A stretch of DNA of 64,000 nt from Brumimicrobium sp. Its GTDB lineage: Bacteria; Bacteroidota; Bacteroidia; Flavobacteriales_D; Crocinitomicaceae. Both the position numbers and the translations under genes were made by a program. The DNA is taken from the NCBI GenBank assembly GCA_023957385.1, contig JAMLGZ010000001.1:854923-918922 (forward strand), read 5' to 3'. Of the stretch, positions 1 to 7,943 are shown piece by piece. Within the stretch, counting starts at the first letter, position 1. Each line of letters begins with the position of its first letter. Below the pieces are notes generated by a model. That model saw only the letters and a list, made by a program, of their open reading frames with translations. It had not been told where the DNA came from and ran no database searches.

Positions 1-775
1 TAGATCTCTTTTAACTGACAAAGAGGTTATACATGTGATAGAATCTGTAATTTCAAAATTAGATAGTGGAGAATTACGTGTAGCAGAACCAAAAGATGGA
101 TCTTGGCAAGTGAATGAGTGGGTAAAAAAGGCAGTTGTGATGTATTTCCCTATTCGTAAGATGGAAACTATTGAGGTTGGACCTTTTGAATTTTACGATA
201 AAATGGCACTTAAAAGAAATTATAAAGAATTAGGTGTGCGCGTAGTGCCTCATGCTATTGCTCGTTATGGTTCTTATATTTCTAAAGGTGTTATTTTGAT
301 GCCTTCTTATGTAAATATTGGGGCGTATGTTGACGAAGGGACAATGGTGGATACATGGGCAACAGTTGGGTCTTGCGCTCAAATTGGTAAACATGTTCAT
401 TTGAGTGGAGGTGTAGGTATTGGTGGTGTATTAGAACCTTTGCAAGCATCTCCAGTAATTATTGAAGATGGAGCCTTTATTGGTTCTCGTTGCATTGTTG
501 TTGAAGGAGTTCGAGTGAGAAAAGAAGCAGTATTGGGAGCGAATGTAGTGTTAACGAAATCTACCAAAATTATTGATGTTACCGGTGCACAGCCTATTGA
601 AATGAAAGGTGAAATCCCCGAGAGAAGTGTTGTAATACCAGGTTCTTACACCAAGAAATTTAATGCAGGAGAGTTCCAAGTGCCTTGTGCGTTAATTATT
701 GGTAAACGCAAGGAAAGTACAGATTTAAAGACTTCTTTAAACGATGCTTTAAGAGAAAATGAAGTAGCTGTGTAA
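1..775 (+). CDS. dapD: DapD, tetrahydrodipicolinate N-succinyltransferase (5' end outside window)
   Basis: This enzyme transfers succinyl from succinyl-CoA to tetrahydrodipicolinate in lysine and diaminopimelate synthesis in the cytoplasm. The reading frame is open to the first base and continues the family's N-terminal helix upstream of the GTG at 35, so the true start lies outside the window and the gene is partial. The left-handed beta-helix hexapeptide region is nearly identical to E. coli DapD, including SYVNIGAYVDEGTMVDTWA and CAQIGKHVHLSGGVGIGGV. The C-terminal cap is present and complete. It converges with ffh, with only 7 bases between the stop codons and no clear terminator. The family call is very secure; only the start is unknown. 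Confidence 0.96.
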   Translation, partial: RSLLTDKEVIHVIESVISKLDSGELRVAEPKDGSWQVNEWVKKAVVMYFPIRKMETIEVGPFEFYDKMALKRNYKELGVRVVPHAIARYGSYISKGVILMPSYVNIGAYVDEGTMVDTWATVGSCAQIGKHVHLSGGVGIGGVLEPLQASPVIIEDGAFIGSRCIVVEGVRVRKEAVLGANVVLTKSTKIIDVTGAQPIEMKGEIPERSVVIPGSYTKKFNAGEFQVPCALIIGKRKESTDLKTSLNDALRENEVAV

Positions 776-782
776 GGGTTGA

Positions 783-2126
783 TTACATCCCCGGTATTCC
801 TCCTCCTTTCATGTTTTTCATTAAACTCATCATATTTTTACGGTCGCTTACAAAGCGCATCATTTTCTTTGTGTCTTCAAACTGTTTGATTAATTTATTA
901 ACCTCTTGAATGTTTTGCCCACTTCCTGAGGCAATTCTTTTCTTTCTACTATTGTCGAGAATAGCAGGATTTTCCCTCTCCTGTGGAGTCATAGAATAAA
1001 TAATGGCTTCAATAGGTTTGAATGCGTTGTCATCAATTTCTACATCTTTCATGGCTTTACCCATTCCAGGTAGCATCCCCATCAAATCCTTCATGCTTCC
1101 CATCTTTTTAACTTGTTGTAACTGAGAAAGGAAGTCGTTAAAATCAAATTGATTCTTTTTTATTTTCTTTTGAAGTTTTCTTGCTTCTTCTTCGTTGTAT
1201 TGTTCTTGAGCTCGTTCAACTAAAGAAACGACATCTCCCATTCCCAAGATTCTATCGGCCATTCTTTTTGGATAGAATACGTCAAGCGCATCCATCTTTT
1301 CACCTGTACCTACAAACTTAATAGGTTTATTTACAACAGCCTTGATGGAAATTGCAGCACCACCACGTGTATCACCATCTAATTTAGTAAGAATAACTCC
1401 GTCAAAATCAATGGCGTCGTTGAATGCCTTAGCTGTATTTACAGCATCTTGACCTGTCATGGAGTCCACAACAAATAAGGTTTCCGATGGACGTATCGTA
1501 TTCTTAAGTTCTGTAATCTCCGCCATCATTTGTGCGTCTACAGCCAAACGACCTGCGGTATCGATGATTACTACGTTAAATCCATTACTTTTTGCATATT
1601 GTAAAGCATCTTGTGCAATTTTAACTGGGTTCTTTTCTTCTTTATTTGAAAATACTTCTACACCTAGTTGCTCACCCAAAACATGTAATTGGTCGATAGC
1701 AGCAGGTCTGTAAACATCACCCGCAACTAATAGAGGTTTCTTCCCTTTTTTGTTCTTTAAATAATTTGCTAGTTTTCCAGAAAAAGTAGTCTTACCTGAA
1801 CCTTGTAATCCAGACATTAAAATGATGCCTGGACTTCCTTGATAATTTAACTCTGACTCATCTGTTCCCATTAATTCAACGAGCTCTTCATGACAAATTT
1901 TGATCATCAATTGTCCTGGAGATACTGCTGTTAATACATCCCTACCTAATGCTTTTTCTTTTACACGTGTAGTAAATTCTTTGGCTGTTTTGAAATTAAC
2001 GTCCGCATCCAATAAAGCACGACGTACTTCTTTCAATGTTTCTGCAACATTTATTTCTGTGATTTGCCCTTGGCCTTTTAATACTTTAAAGGCTCTCTCA
2101 AATTTGTCCGTTAAATTTTCAAACAT
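783..2126 (-). CDS. ffh: Ffh, signal recognition particle protein
   Basis: This is the GTPase subunit of the signal recognition particle, which binds 4.5S RNA and signal sequences and delivers ribosomes making membrane proteins to FtsY. The order is the N-domain (residues 1-95), the G-domain with P-loop GLQGSGKT at 106-113, DTAGR at 189-193 and TKLDGD at 247-252, and a methionine-rich M-domain from about 300. The tail MMSLMKNMKGGG is typical. The length of 447 residues is normal. A TAnnTTTG promoter element lies 23 bases upstream of the start, so it is probably transcribed alone. No SRP RNA gene was recognised nearby. Confidence 0.97.
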   Translation of the reverse strand: MFENLTDKFERAFKVLKGQGQITEINVAETLKEVRRALLDADVNFKTAKEFTTRVKEKALGRDVLTAVSPGQLMIKICHEELVELMGTDESELNYQGSPGIILMSGLQGSGKTTFSGKLANYLKNKKGKKPLLVAGDVYRPAAIDQLHVLGEQLGVEVFSNKEEKNPVKIAQDALQYAKSNGFNVVIIDTAGRLAVDAQMMAEITELKNTIRPSETLFVVDSMTGQDAVNTAKAFNDAIDFDGVILTKLDGDTRGGAAISIKAVVNKPIKFVGTGEKMDALDVFYPKRMADRILGMGDVVSLVERAQEQYNEEEARKLQKKIKKNQFDFNDFLSQLQQVKKMGSMKDLMGMLPGMGKAMKDVEIDDNAFKPIEAIIYSMTPQERENPAILDNSRKKRIASGSGQNIQEVNKLIKQFEDTKKMMRFVSDRKNMMSLMKNMKGGGIPGM

Positions 2127-2149
2127 GCAACTAATTTTTTAATTGTTTA

Positions 2150-2157
2150 CAAAGCTA
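2150..2157 (-). promoter_or_regulatory. -7 promoter element for ffh
   Basis: Read on the minus strand this is TAGCTTTG, an exact match to the Bacteroidota -7 consensus TAnnTTTG, 23 bases before the ffh start. No clear -33 TTG was found at the usual spacing. Confidence 0.5.
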
Positions 2158-2243
2158 ATAAATTCCTATAAATTTTATGAAAAATTTTGATGCAACACTT
2201 ATTTTTCAGATGTTTGTGTCGAATTTTTTAAATTAATTAATCT

Positions 2244-2654
2244 ATGAAACTAAATTTTAAATTACTGTCGTTATTATTAATGGTGTTTGTTGTGGTGAGT
2301 TGTAGTAAATACGAAGAGGGTGGAATCTCTATACTAACCAAAAAGGCAAGACTTTGTAAAACTTGGAAGCCTGTTCGATATATCTATAAGAATGGAACTT
2401 CTACAACAAACGTAGATAAGGGTTTGATTGAATTAAAGAAAGATCAAACTGCCAATTGGACAATTTATATGGGGTCAACTCCTGTTATTGCTACGGGAAA
2501 TTGGAACTTTATAAATGATAAAGCAGGACTTAATATTAATGTTACTGCTTTTGGATTTAATTTGAATAATGACTATGAAATTGTTCGTCTAGAGGCTAAA
2601 GATTTGAGAGTGAGAGATAAGGATGGAACGGTTATTTGTTTAATTCCTGCATAG
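2244..2654 (+). CDS. Lipocalin-like lipoprotein, function unknown
   Basis: A 136-residue protein with an SPII signal peptide ending in the lipobox VVSC (Cys20), so it is probably anchored in the outer membrane or exposed on the surface. The mature part has the pattern of small Bacteroidota lipocalin-like proteins: an early Trp in TWKPVRYIY, a charged beta-hairpin with LIELKKDQTANW, then GNWNF and a closing strand around DLRVRDKDGT. No catalytic motif is visible. It stands alone and is followed by a strong terminator. The family assignment rests on overall pattern only. Confidence 0.75.
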   Translation: MKLNFKLLSLLLMVFVVVSCSKYEEGGISILTKKARLCKTWKPVRYIYKNGTSTTNVDKGLIELKKDQTANWTIYMGSTPVIATGNWNFINDKAGLNINVTAFGFNLNNDYEIVRLEAKDLRVRDKDGTVICLIPA

Positions 2655-2680
2655 ACTGAAAGAGAGTATAAAATGATTAG

Positions 2681-2707
2681 AAGGCTATCAATTTGATAGC
2701 CTTTTTT
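2681..2707. terminator. Bidirectional rho-independent terminator
   Basis: A perfect 11-bp stem (AAGGCTATCAA with TTGATAGCCTT) with a very small loop and a run of T on the plus side. It sits between the lipoprotein gene and the convergent Lrp-type gene. Confidence 0.85.
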
Positions 2708-3152
2708 ACTCTTTCTTAACTACATCTAAAACGAAAGTACTTTTAATTTGATTTACGTGACTTAAGGCTGCCAATTTTCCTGAAGCAAACTGGTGATAAT
2801 TGTCTAGATTTTTAACCATCACCTTGAGTAAGAAATCATTGGCTCCTCCCATAAGGTAACATTCTAATACTTCTGGAAGTTTTTTAATTTCTTTTTTAAA
2901 TTCTTCAATTTCTTTTAATTTCTGTACATCTAAAGATACCGAACAAAAAACAAACATAACTTCTTGTATCTTTCGCTCATTGATAATAGCAACATATTTT
3001 TCAATAACACCTGATTTTTCCATTTTCTTGATGCGTTCAAATGTGGGGGTGTTACTCAATCCTATTGCGTCTGATATTTCTTTAATGCTTAGTTTGGCAT
3101 TTTTCTTTAGGAGTTTGATGATTTTAAAATCAATTTCATCTAGTTCTGGCAT
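2706..3152 (-). CDS. Lrp/AsnC-family transcriptional regulator
   Basis: A 148-residue feast/famine regulator. Residues 1-60 form the winged helix-turn-helix (LDEIDFKIIKLLKKNAKLS, then IKEISDAIGLSNTPTFERIKK). Residues 65-148 form the RAM ligand-binding domain, with the GGANDFLLKV strand that usually contacts amino acid effectors. It is divergent from a PLP-dependent sulfur amino acid enzyme at 3315, and the 162-base gap holds inverted repeats. The likely role is amino-acid-responsive control of that neighbour and of itself. The family is certain; the target is inferred from position. Confidence 0.93.
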   Translation of the reverse strand: MPELDEIDFKIIKLLKKNAKLSIKEISDAIGLSNTPTFERIKKMEKSGVIEKYVAIINERKIQEVMFVFCSVSLDVQKLKEIEEFKKEIKKLPEVLECYLMGGANDFLLKVMVKNLDNYHQFASGKLAALSHVNQIKSTFVLDVVKKE

Positions 3153-3205
3153 AGTGTAGCATTTTATTCTATTCTTAATTTTATTTTACAACAAATAAAG
3201 TGTAT

Positions 3206-3235
3206 TATTCTATATTATACGGATTGTATAGAATA
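3206..3235. promoter_or_regulatory. Candidate operator between the Lrp-type regulator and the PLP enzyme
   Basis: Inverted repeat with 9-bp arms, TATTCTATA (3206-3214) and TATAGAATA (3227-3235), separated by 12 bases. A second, shorter repeat (TATAC-GGATT-GTATA) is nested inside. AT-rich dyads of this kind in a divergent Lrp/AsnC region are usual operator sites. The assignment is inferred from position. Confidence 0.5.
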
Positions 3236-3280
3236 TTTTTCCAAAAATATAAAATATTTAGATAAAATACTATTAAATAT

Positions 3281-3288
3281 TAATTTTG
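3281..3288 (+). promoter_or_regulatory. -7 promoter element for the PLP enzyme gene
   Basis: TAATTTTG matches TAnnTTTG and lies 26 bases upstream of the start codon at 3315. Confidence 0.5.
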
Positions 3289-3314
3289 CTTAGAATCAAT
3301 AAATAGTAATTAAA

Positions 3315-4571
3315 ATGGCAAAATCTACCAATTTTAAACCTGAAAGCTTAATGATGAGCTATGGTTATAAACCGGAATTATCAGAAGGATCTGTAAAGTG
3401 TCCACTTTTTCAAACTTCTACCTTTGTTTTCAAGACTGCAGAGGAAGGAAAAGCATTCTTTTCTTTAGCGTATGGATTAAGGGAAAAGGAGAAAGGAGAA
3501 GAATTAGGTCTTATTTATAGTAGAATTAATAATCCAAATTTGGAAATTCTGGAAAACCGTTTATCACTTTGGGATAAAGCAGATGATAGCGCAGTGTTTG
3601 AAAGTGGGATGGCGGCTATTAGTACTGTTTTATTAGAGTTCCTAAAGCCAGGTGATTTGCTTTTATATAGTTCACCTACATACGGTGGTACAGACCATTT
3701 TATCTGTGATTTCCTTCCAAAAATTGGTGTTGAAGCAATTGCTTTTTACCCAGAAAATACACGGGAAGAAATTGAAGCAATGATTCAGAAAACCGGTAAA
3801 GCTGATCGTTTAGGACTAATTTACATTGAAACGCCTGCTAATCCTACCAATACCATTATTGATATTAAAATGTGTGCGGAAATTGCTGCTAAACATAAAA
3901 ATGGGAATGATAGAACCTATTTATGTGTAGATAATACCTATATGGGACCACTTTGGTCTAGACCTATGGAGTTAGGTGCTGATTTAGTTGTATATTCTGC
4001 TACCAAATATATTGGAGGCCATAGTGACTTAATTGCTGGTGCTGTATTGACAACCGCTCAAATTATGCCAAGAGTAAAAGCATTGAGGACTTTCTTAGGG
4101 AATATGGTAAGTCCACATACAGCTTGGTTGATGTTGAGAAGTATGGAGACACTAAAGATACGTATGGAGCGTCAAGCTACATCTGCTGAAAAGGTAGCAA
4201 CTTACTTAAGTAAGCATCCAAAAGTGGATAAGGTTCACTATTTGGGACTGATAGAAGAAAATGATCCTCAATATACTTTATATAAACAACAATATGATTC
4301 TCCTGGAGCTATGATTTCTTTCAATATTAAAGGAGGAGAAAAAGAAGCTTTTCAGTTTTTAAATAATCTAAGCTTAATCCAATTAGCTGTGAGTTTGGGA
4401 AGTACAGAGAGTTTAGCGCAACATCCAGCCACTATGACGCACTGTGCAGTAGCAGAAAACGAAAGAGAAAAAATGGGGGTAACTTCAAGTTTGATCCGAG
4501 TTTCTATTGGCGTTGAAGATGCGGATGACTTAATTAAAGACGTAGAACAAGCATTAGCTTCTGTTAGATAG
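3315..4571 (+). CDS. Cys/Met metabolism PLP-dependent enzyme (methionine gamma-lyase / cystathionine gamma-synthase family)
   Basis: A 418-residue fold-type I PLP enzyme that acts on sulfur amino acids (gamma-elimination or gamma-replacement). Visible sites are YSRINNPN (phosphate-binding Tyr69), the cofactor-stacking tyrosine in SSPTYGGT, Asp206 in VDNTY, and the Schiff-base lysine Lys231 in YSATKYIGGHSD. An insertion rich in Lys and Glu at about residues 52-66 (YGLREKEKGEELG) is typical of a subgroup usually annotated only as cystathionine gamma-synthase family protein. Divergence from an Lrp-type regulator supports an amino acid catabolic role, so lyase seems more likely than synthase. The exact substrate cannot be read from the sequence. 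Confidence 0.9.
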   Translation: MAKSTNFKPESLMMSYGYKPELSEGSVKCPLFQTSTFVFKTAEEGKAFFSLAYGLREKEKGEELGLIYSRINNPNLEILENRLSLWDKADDSAVFESGMAAISTVLLEFLKPGDLLLYSSPTYGGTDHFICDFLPKIGVEAIAFYPENTREEIEAMIQKTGKADRLGLIYIETPANPTNTIIDIKMCAEIAAKHKNGNDRTYLCVDNTYMGPLWSRPMELGADLVVYSATKYIGGHSDLIAGAVLTTAQIMPRVKALRTFLGNMVSPHTAWLMLRSMETLKIRMERQATSAEKVATYLSKHPKVDKVHYLGLIEENDPQYTLYKQQYDSPGAMISFNIKGGEKEAFQFLNNLSLIQLAVSLGSTESLAQHPATMTHCAVAENEREKMGVTSSLIRVSIGVEDADDLIKDVEQALASVR

Positions 4572-4594
4572 TTTCAAGAAATCTTAATGAAAAC

Positions 4595-4623
4595 AAAAAA
4601 GTGGAGAACTCTCCACTTTTTTT
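4595..4623. terminator. Bidirectional rho-independent terminator
   Basis: A 13-bp stem (AAAAAAGTGGAGA with TCTCCACTTTTTT) with a tight loop between two convergent genes. It has T-runs in both directions. Confidence 0.9.
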
Positions 4624-4624
4624 A

Positions 4625-5188
4625 TCACTTATATTCTTCAATTACTGTCCATTCAATTTTGTTAGATATTCCATCTAGATAGTCTTGGAATCTGAGTAAC
4701 CCCGGTGGAATCTCAAATCGAGCCATAATTGATTTGGATTTATCACCTACTGTAATATGTGTGTATGTTGAAGGAACATCCATCACACGCGTATCATTGT
4801 ACTCATCTTTAAAATCGAAATACCCTATCCCTAAAGCCTTCTCCTGGATGTCTTGCATGATTTCTTTAGAAACTGTAGCTTCATACTTTCCTAATTTATC
4901 TACATTTCCCAATCCTTCGTATGTTGCATGTCCATCCTTGTAGATGATCATTTCAAAGGTAGGGCATTTTCCAAAACAAGCTGTTCTTCGTATGGAAGCA
5001 AAAATTTCTCCGTCTGTGTTCATCTCCTCTTGTGCGTTATTGGATGTTGAATTACTATTATTGGAATTTGTGTTTTCCTTTACTTGAGTTTCGGTTTTGT
5101 TTGCATTGTTCTTTGATACCTCCTTTGAGTTGTTACAGGCAGAAAGAGCAACTGTAAAGATGCTTACGATGAAGATTATTTTTTTCAT
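4625..5188 (-). CDS. DUF6438-type lipoprotein
   Basis: A 187-residue lipoprotein with lipobox ALSAC (Cys18). A low-complexity Asn/Thr/Ser/Glu linker runs to about residue 60, followed by a DUF6438-like domain. The domain signature is seen as RRTACFGKCPTFEMIIYKDG, in which Cys71 and Cys75 could form a disulfide or bind metal. The later part predicts beta strands (ITVGDKSKSIMARF). The domain function is unknown. The gene is transcribed alone, converging with the PLP enzyme gene across a shared terminator. Confidence 0.8.
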   Translation of the reverse strand: MKKIIFIVSIFTVALSACNNSKEVSKNNANKTETQVKENTNSNNSNSTSNNAQEEMNTDGEIFASIRRTACFGKCPTFEMIIYKDGHATYEGLGNVDKLGKYEATVSKEIMQDIQEKALGIGYFDFKDEYNDTRVMDVPSTYTHITVGDKSKSIMARFEIPPGLLRFQDYLDGISNKIEWTVIEEYK

Positions 5189-5246
5189 ATCTAATTTTTT
5201 TTGAAGCGTTATTGCAAAAAGGATGCAATTTTTAAAATTACACTAT

Positions 5247-5639
5247 TTAGAATGGTAAATCGTCATCCTCTTCATTGCTAACAAATGTTTCTACATCCGT
5301 AGCATCAATTTTAGCCGCTGGTTGTTGAGCCTGTGTGTTAGCAGGTGCAGCTCCTCCATTTTGAGTTTTCTCTACTCTCCATGCATTTAAAGAGTTGAAA
5401 TATTTAACTTCTCCTTGTGGGCTTGTCCATTCTCTACCTCTAATATTGAAAGTTACCGTAACCAAATCGTTTAGATTGATATTATCTAATAAAGAAGTTT
5501 GGTCTTGAGTTAACTCAAACATAATGTCTTGCGGGTAATTCCCTGATCCATCTGTAACGACAAATTCTCTTTTTCTGAAAGAATCTGAAATTTGTTGTGT
5601 GTCTTTTTTTACTTTTAAAGTACCGTTCAAAGTATACAT
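5247..5639 (-). CDS. DUF3127 protein with SSB-like acidic C-terminus
   Basis: A 130-residue protein. The first 85 residues match the DUF3127 family (small OB-fold-like proteins common in Bacteroidota), with YTLNGTLKVKKDTQQIS, RKREFVVTDG and FNIRGREW. A Gln/Ala-rich linker follows. The last eight residues are EEDDDLPF, very like the DDDIPF tip with which single-stranded DNA-binding protein recruits repair and replication partners. This suggests a DNA-metabolism role by analogy, not by proof. It lies 12 bases downstream of the flavin reductase gene, probably in one transcript. Confidence 0.85.
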   Translation of the reverse strand: MYTLNGTLKVKKDTQQISDSFRKREFVVTDGSGNYPQDIMFELTQDQTSLLDNINLNDLVTVTFNIRGREWTSPQGEVKYFNSLNAWRVEKTQNGGAAPANTQAQQPAAKIDATDVETFVSNEEDDDLPF

Positions 5640-5651
5640 AATTTGTTGTTT

Positions 5652-6548
5652 TTATTGATTATTAAATGCGAGAAGCGTTTTCCATGCATCCTCTATATTG
5701 TTTCTTTCTAATAAATTTTTAGCTAGTTTGTGCAATTCAATTTCTAAATCTTTTGGATTTTCATTGAAAGATATAAAAATATCAGCTAATTCCAATAATT
5801 TATAGTCATTAACTTCTGTTTCATCAGGTAATGCTTCTATTCCTCCTAATTTCCCTAAGTCATTTCCACTTAAAATTGTACTCAAACGAATATCCTCAGG
5901 AATTGCATCATATCCAATTCCAATAGTGGTTATTGGTTTTGGAATTTCAAACATAGAGGCTGAATTTGAATGACAATACCAATTACCACCCATGCGAGAT
6001 ACCAAATCAATTTTGTGCTGGTCGATTAATCCATCTTCCCCTAATACATCTTCATTGATATGCATTTTAATTACTTCACAGATAATGAGATTACCAGCGG
6101 CTCCACCTGTTCCGGTTTCTCTTACTTCTAATACTTTGCACTCCATTTGAACGTGAGATTCTTTTACACGAAATGGCCTAACTAAGTCAGAAGGGATAGG
6201 GGTAAGTCCACTTTTCTGAAATTCATTTACTTCTGGTTGAAACGGGCAAGAAGCTAAACTGACTTGTTGTATAATATCATAGTTTACCGTATTGATGACT
6301 ACTTCAGGAATTTTCTTAACATTATTGTAAGTGTCTTTAGTGTTTCCTGTTCTGCCACTTCGTGCGGGACTAAAAATGAGTATTGGGGGATTAGCACCAA
6401 AACAATTAAAAAAACTAAAAGGAGATAAATTGGGTACTCCATTTTCATCAACTGTTGAAGCAAATGCAATAGGGCGAGGGCCTATCGCTCCTAATAAATG
6501 TTTATGTAGCAATGGAATAGGAGTCTCTTTTGGATCAATAGTTAACAT
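5652..6548 (-). CDS. Flavin reductase-like FMN-binding protein
   Basis: A 298-residue cytoplasmic protein of the flavin reductase/DIM6 family. The split-barrel FMN-binding domain covers about residues 10-200, with IGPRPIAFASTVDENG, NLSPFSFFN and the phosphate-contacting FSPARSGRTGNTKDT. The C-terminal hundred residues (PEDIRLSTILSGNDLGKLGG onward) are an extra helical part common in Bacteroidota members. It probably uses NAD(P)H to reduce flavin or a flavin-bound substrate; the partner is unknown. It sits between an outer membrane protein gene and the DUF3127 gene with short gaps. Confidence 0.85.
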   Translation of the reverse strand: MLTIDPKETPIPLLHKHLLGAIGPRPIAFASTVDENGVPNLSPFSFFNCFGANPPILIFSPARSGRTGNTKDTYNNVKKIPEVVINTVNYDIIQQVSLASCPFQPEVNEFQKSGLTPIPSDLVRPFRVKESHVQMECKVLEVRETGTGGAAGNLIICEVIKMHINEDVLGEDGLIDQHKIDLVSRMGGNWYCHSNSASMFEIPKPITTIGIGYDAIPEDIRLSTILSGNDLGKLGGIEALPDETEVNDYKLLELADIFISFNENPKDLEIELHKLAKNLLERNNIEDAWKTLLAFNNQ

Positions 6549-6568
6549 ATTTGTTTCTTTAAATGTTA

Positions 6569-7225
6569 TTATTGGCTATTAGTACTACCTTTTTTGCCAA
6601 AGAAATAGGAATATCCAAATCCAACAATAAAATAAGTGGTAATTTCATTTATTTTTGCATCATTAAAACCAGAGAATTGATCTATACCTGTTTGATGAGG
6701 CTGAAACTTAAATCCGTGAAAAGTATATCCTAATGTTAATCTAAAAGAAGAGTTTTCTGTACTTGTTAAACATAGTCCTAATACAGGCTCAACAAATCCA
6801 CCATCATTCATGTAAGCTTTACCTAGAAGCAGTTTGTTTTTATTGGTGTTAAAAATATTTACAGAGTATCCCACGCGAACTCCATAGTCAATTCCAAATC
6901 TTCCAAAATACTTCTCTTGCCCAATTTTTACAAATGCACCAAGCACATGGAGGCCACCAGACAATCCGATATTATTTTTAAATTGATTCACATTAAAATA
7001 TCCATAGCGAAGTCCTGCTCCAATAGAAAATGAGTTGTCAAGAGTATATTGAAAGTTGGGTGTTACAATTGCTAGTCCTTGCATTAACTCACGAAAGGCT
7101 CTGTTTGTAATATTGTTAGGCAATCCTAATTCGATATTAAAAGATGCATTTGGTGTAAACTCAGTCGTTTGCGCTTGTAGATAATATGTTGGTAAGAGTA
7201 ATAGGAGTAAGATAAATCGTTTCAT
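6569..7225 (-). CDS. Predicted outer membrane beta-barrel protein
   Basis: A 218-residue protein with an SPI signal peptide (MKRFILLLLLLPTYYLQAQ). The rest alternates polar and aromatic residues in strands such as SFSIGAGLRYGYF, FRLTLGYTFHGF and YFIVGFGYSYFFG, as in small porin-like or OmpW-like barrels. No specific family was recognised. The gene starts an apparent minus-strand operon with the flavin reductase and DUF3127 genes, 20 bases upstream of the former. The function is unknown. Confidence 0.7.
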   Translation of the reverse strand: MKRFILLLLLLPTYYLQAQTTEFTPNASFNIELGLPNNITNRAFRELMQGLAIVTPNFQYTLDNSFSIGAGLRYGYFNVNQFKNNIGLSGGLHVLGAFVKIGQEKYFGRFGIDYGVRVGYSVNIFNTNKNKLLLGKAYMNDGGFVEPVLGLCLTSTENSSFRLTLGYTFHGFKFQPHQTGIDQFSGFNDAKINEITTYFIVGFGYSYFFGKKGSTNSQ

Positions 7226-7280
7226 ACTGTTTAATTTCTGTTCACTAATATAACGAATGTTTTTTATTTTTAGTAGCTTG

Positions 7281-7673
7281 TTAATTTAATATTTCAAACT
7301 TTTTCCTGGTCTTTTGAAGTTCAGATTTAGCTTGGTAGAAATACATTCCATTTTCAAATTGAGTGGTATCTACTTGGATGATATTTCCACCTTTTTGATA
7401 CTCTTTCTTCTCAATTACTTTGTGAATACCTTTGTCTATTGAAAAGATAGTGATTTCAATCTCTTTTGGAAAATGCATTTCAATAAATATCTGAATTGTT
7501 CCTTTTGCAGGTTCGTTCTCTATAGGATGAAGAATAAAATAATTCTCACGATTAATCCTTCCTTCTTTAAATTTCTTAAGTAACAATCTGTATAAAATAA
7601 TAAAGATAATGATGGAAAATGTTGTCCATGCTATATATCGGGTGATGATTACTATATCAATAGCTAATAACAT
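7281..7673 (-). CDS. Membrane-anchored protein with a T9SS-tail-like beta domain
   Basis: A 130-residue protein with one strong transmembrane helix (residues 12-29, TTFSIIIFIILYRLLL) followed by a basic stop. The remaining 85 residues follow the strand pattern of type IX sorting tails: an HPIENEPAKGTIQI opening, ITIFSIDKGIHKVIEKKEY in place of the usual D-x-x-G-K-V hairpin, then FENGMYFYQAKSELQKT and a closing KFEIL strand. Sorting tails normally end secreted proteins with cleavable signals, so this inner-membrane anchoring is unusual. It lies one base from the DUF493 gene in a three-gene operon. The fold similarity is inferred. Confidence 0.6.
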   Translation of the reverse strand: MLLAIDIVIITRYIAWTTFSIIIFIILYRLLLKKFKEGRINRENYFILHPIENEPAKGTIQIFIEMHFPKEIEITIFSIDKGIHKVIEKKEYQKGGNIIQVDTTQFENGMYFYQAKSELQKTRKKFEILN

Positions 7674-7674
7674 A

Positions 7675-7941
7675 TTATATTACAATTACGCCTTTTATTT
7701 TTTCAGTATCTTGATAGATTTTAATCACACTATCTGAATCAGTCATTACTTCTTTTATCGTAATACTAGTGTAATTCCCTTTCGCAGAAGGTCGCATAGA
7801 TATTTCAGAAACTTGACTAAACATATTGGTAACACGAGCTATAAGTTGATTATCGCTTGGGACAATAAATTTAAACATATATACATTCGGCCATTCTAAT
7901 AAGTCCAATTGTTCTTTTAATTTTAGGTATTTTTCCTCCAT
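7675..7941 (-). CDS. DUF493 (YbeD-like) family protein
   Basis: An 88-residue soluble protein matching the DUF493/YbeD family of small ACT-like regulatory folds: WPNVYMFKFIVPSDN near residue 17, SMRPSAKGNYTSITIKEVM in the middle and a final beta strand. In E. coli YbeD lies next to lipB, but no lipoate gene is present here. It is flanked closely by unknown genes on both sides (2 bases upstream, 1 base downstream), indicating cotranscription. The biochemical role is unknown. Confidence 0.85.
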   Translation of the reverse strand: MEEKYLKLKEQLDLLEWPNVYMFKFIVPSDNQLIARVTNMFSQVSEISMRPSAKGNYTSITIKEVMTDSDSVIKIYQDTEKIKGVIVI

Positions 7942-7943
7942 AA

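Noticed and set aside
1459-2142. Plus-strand reading frames inside ffh
   Set aside because: They are mirror frames of a highly conserved gene and show no family signature.
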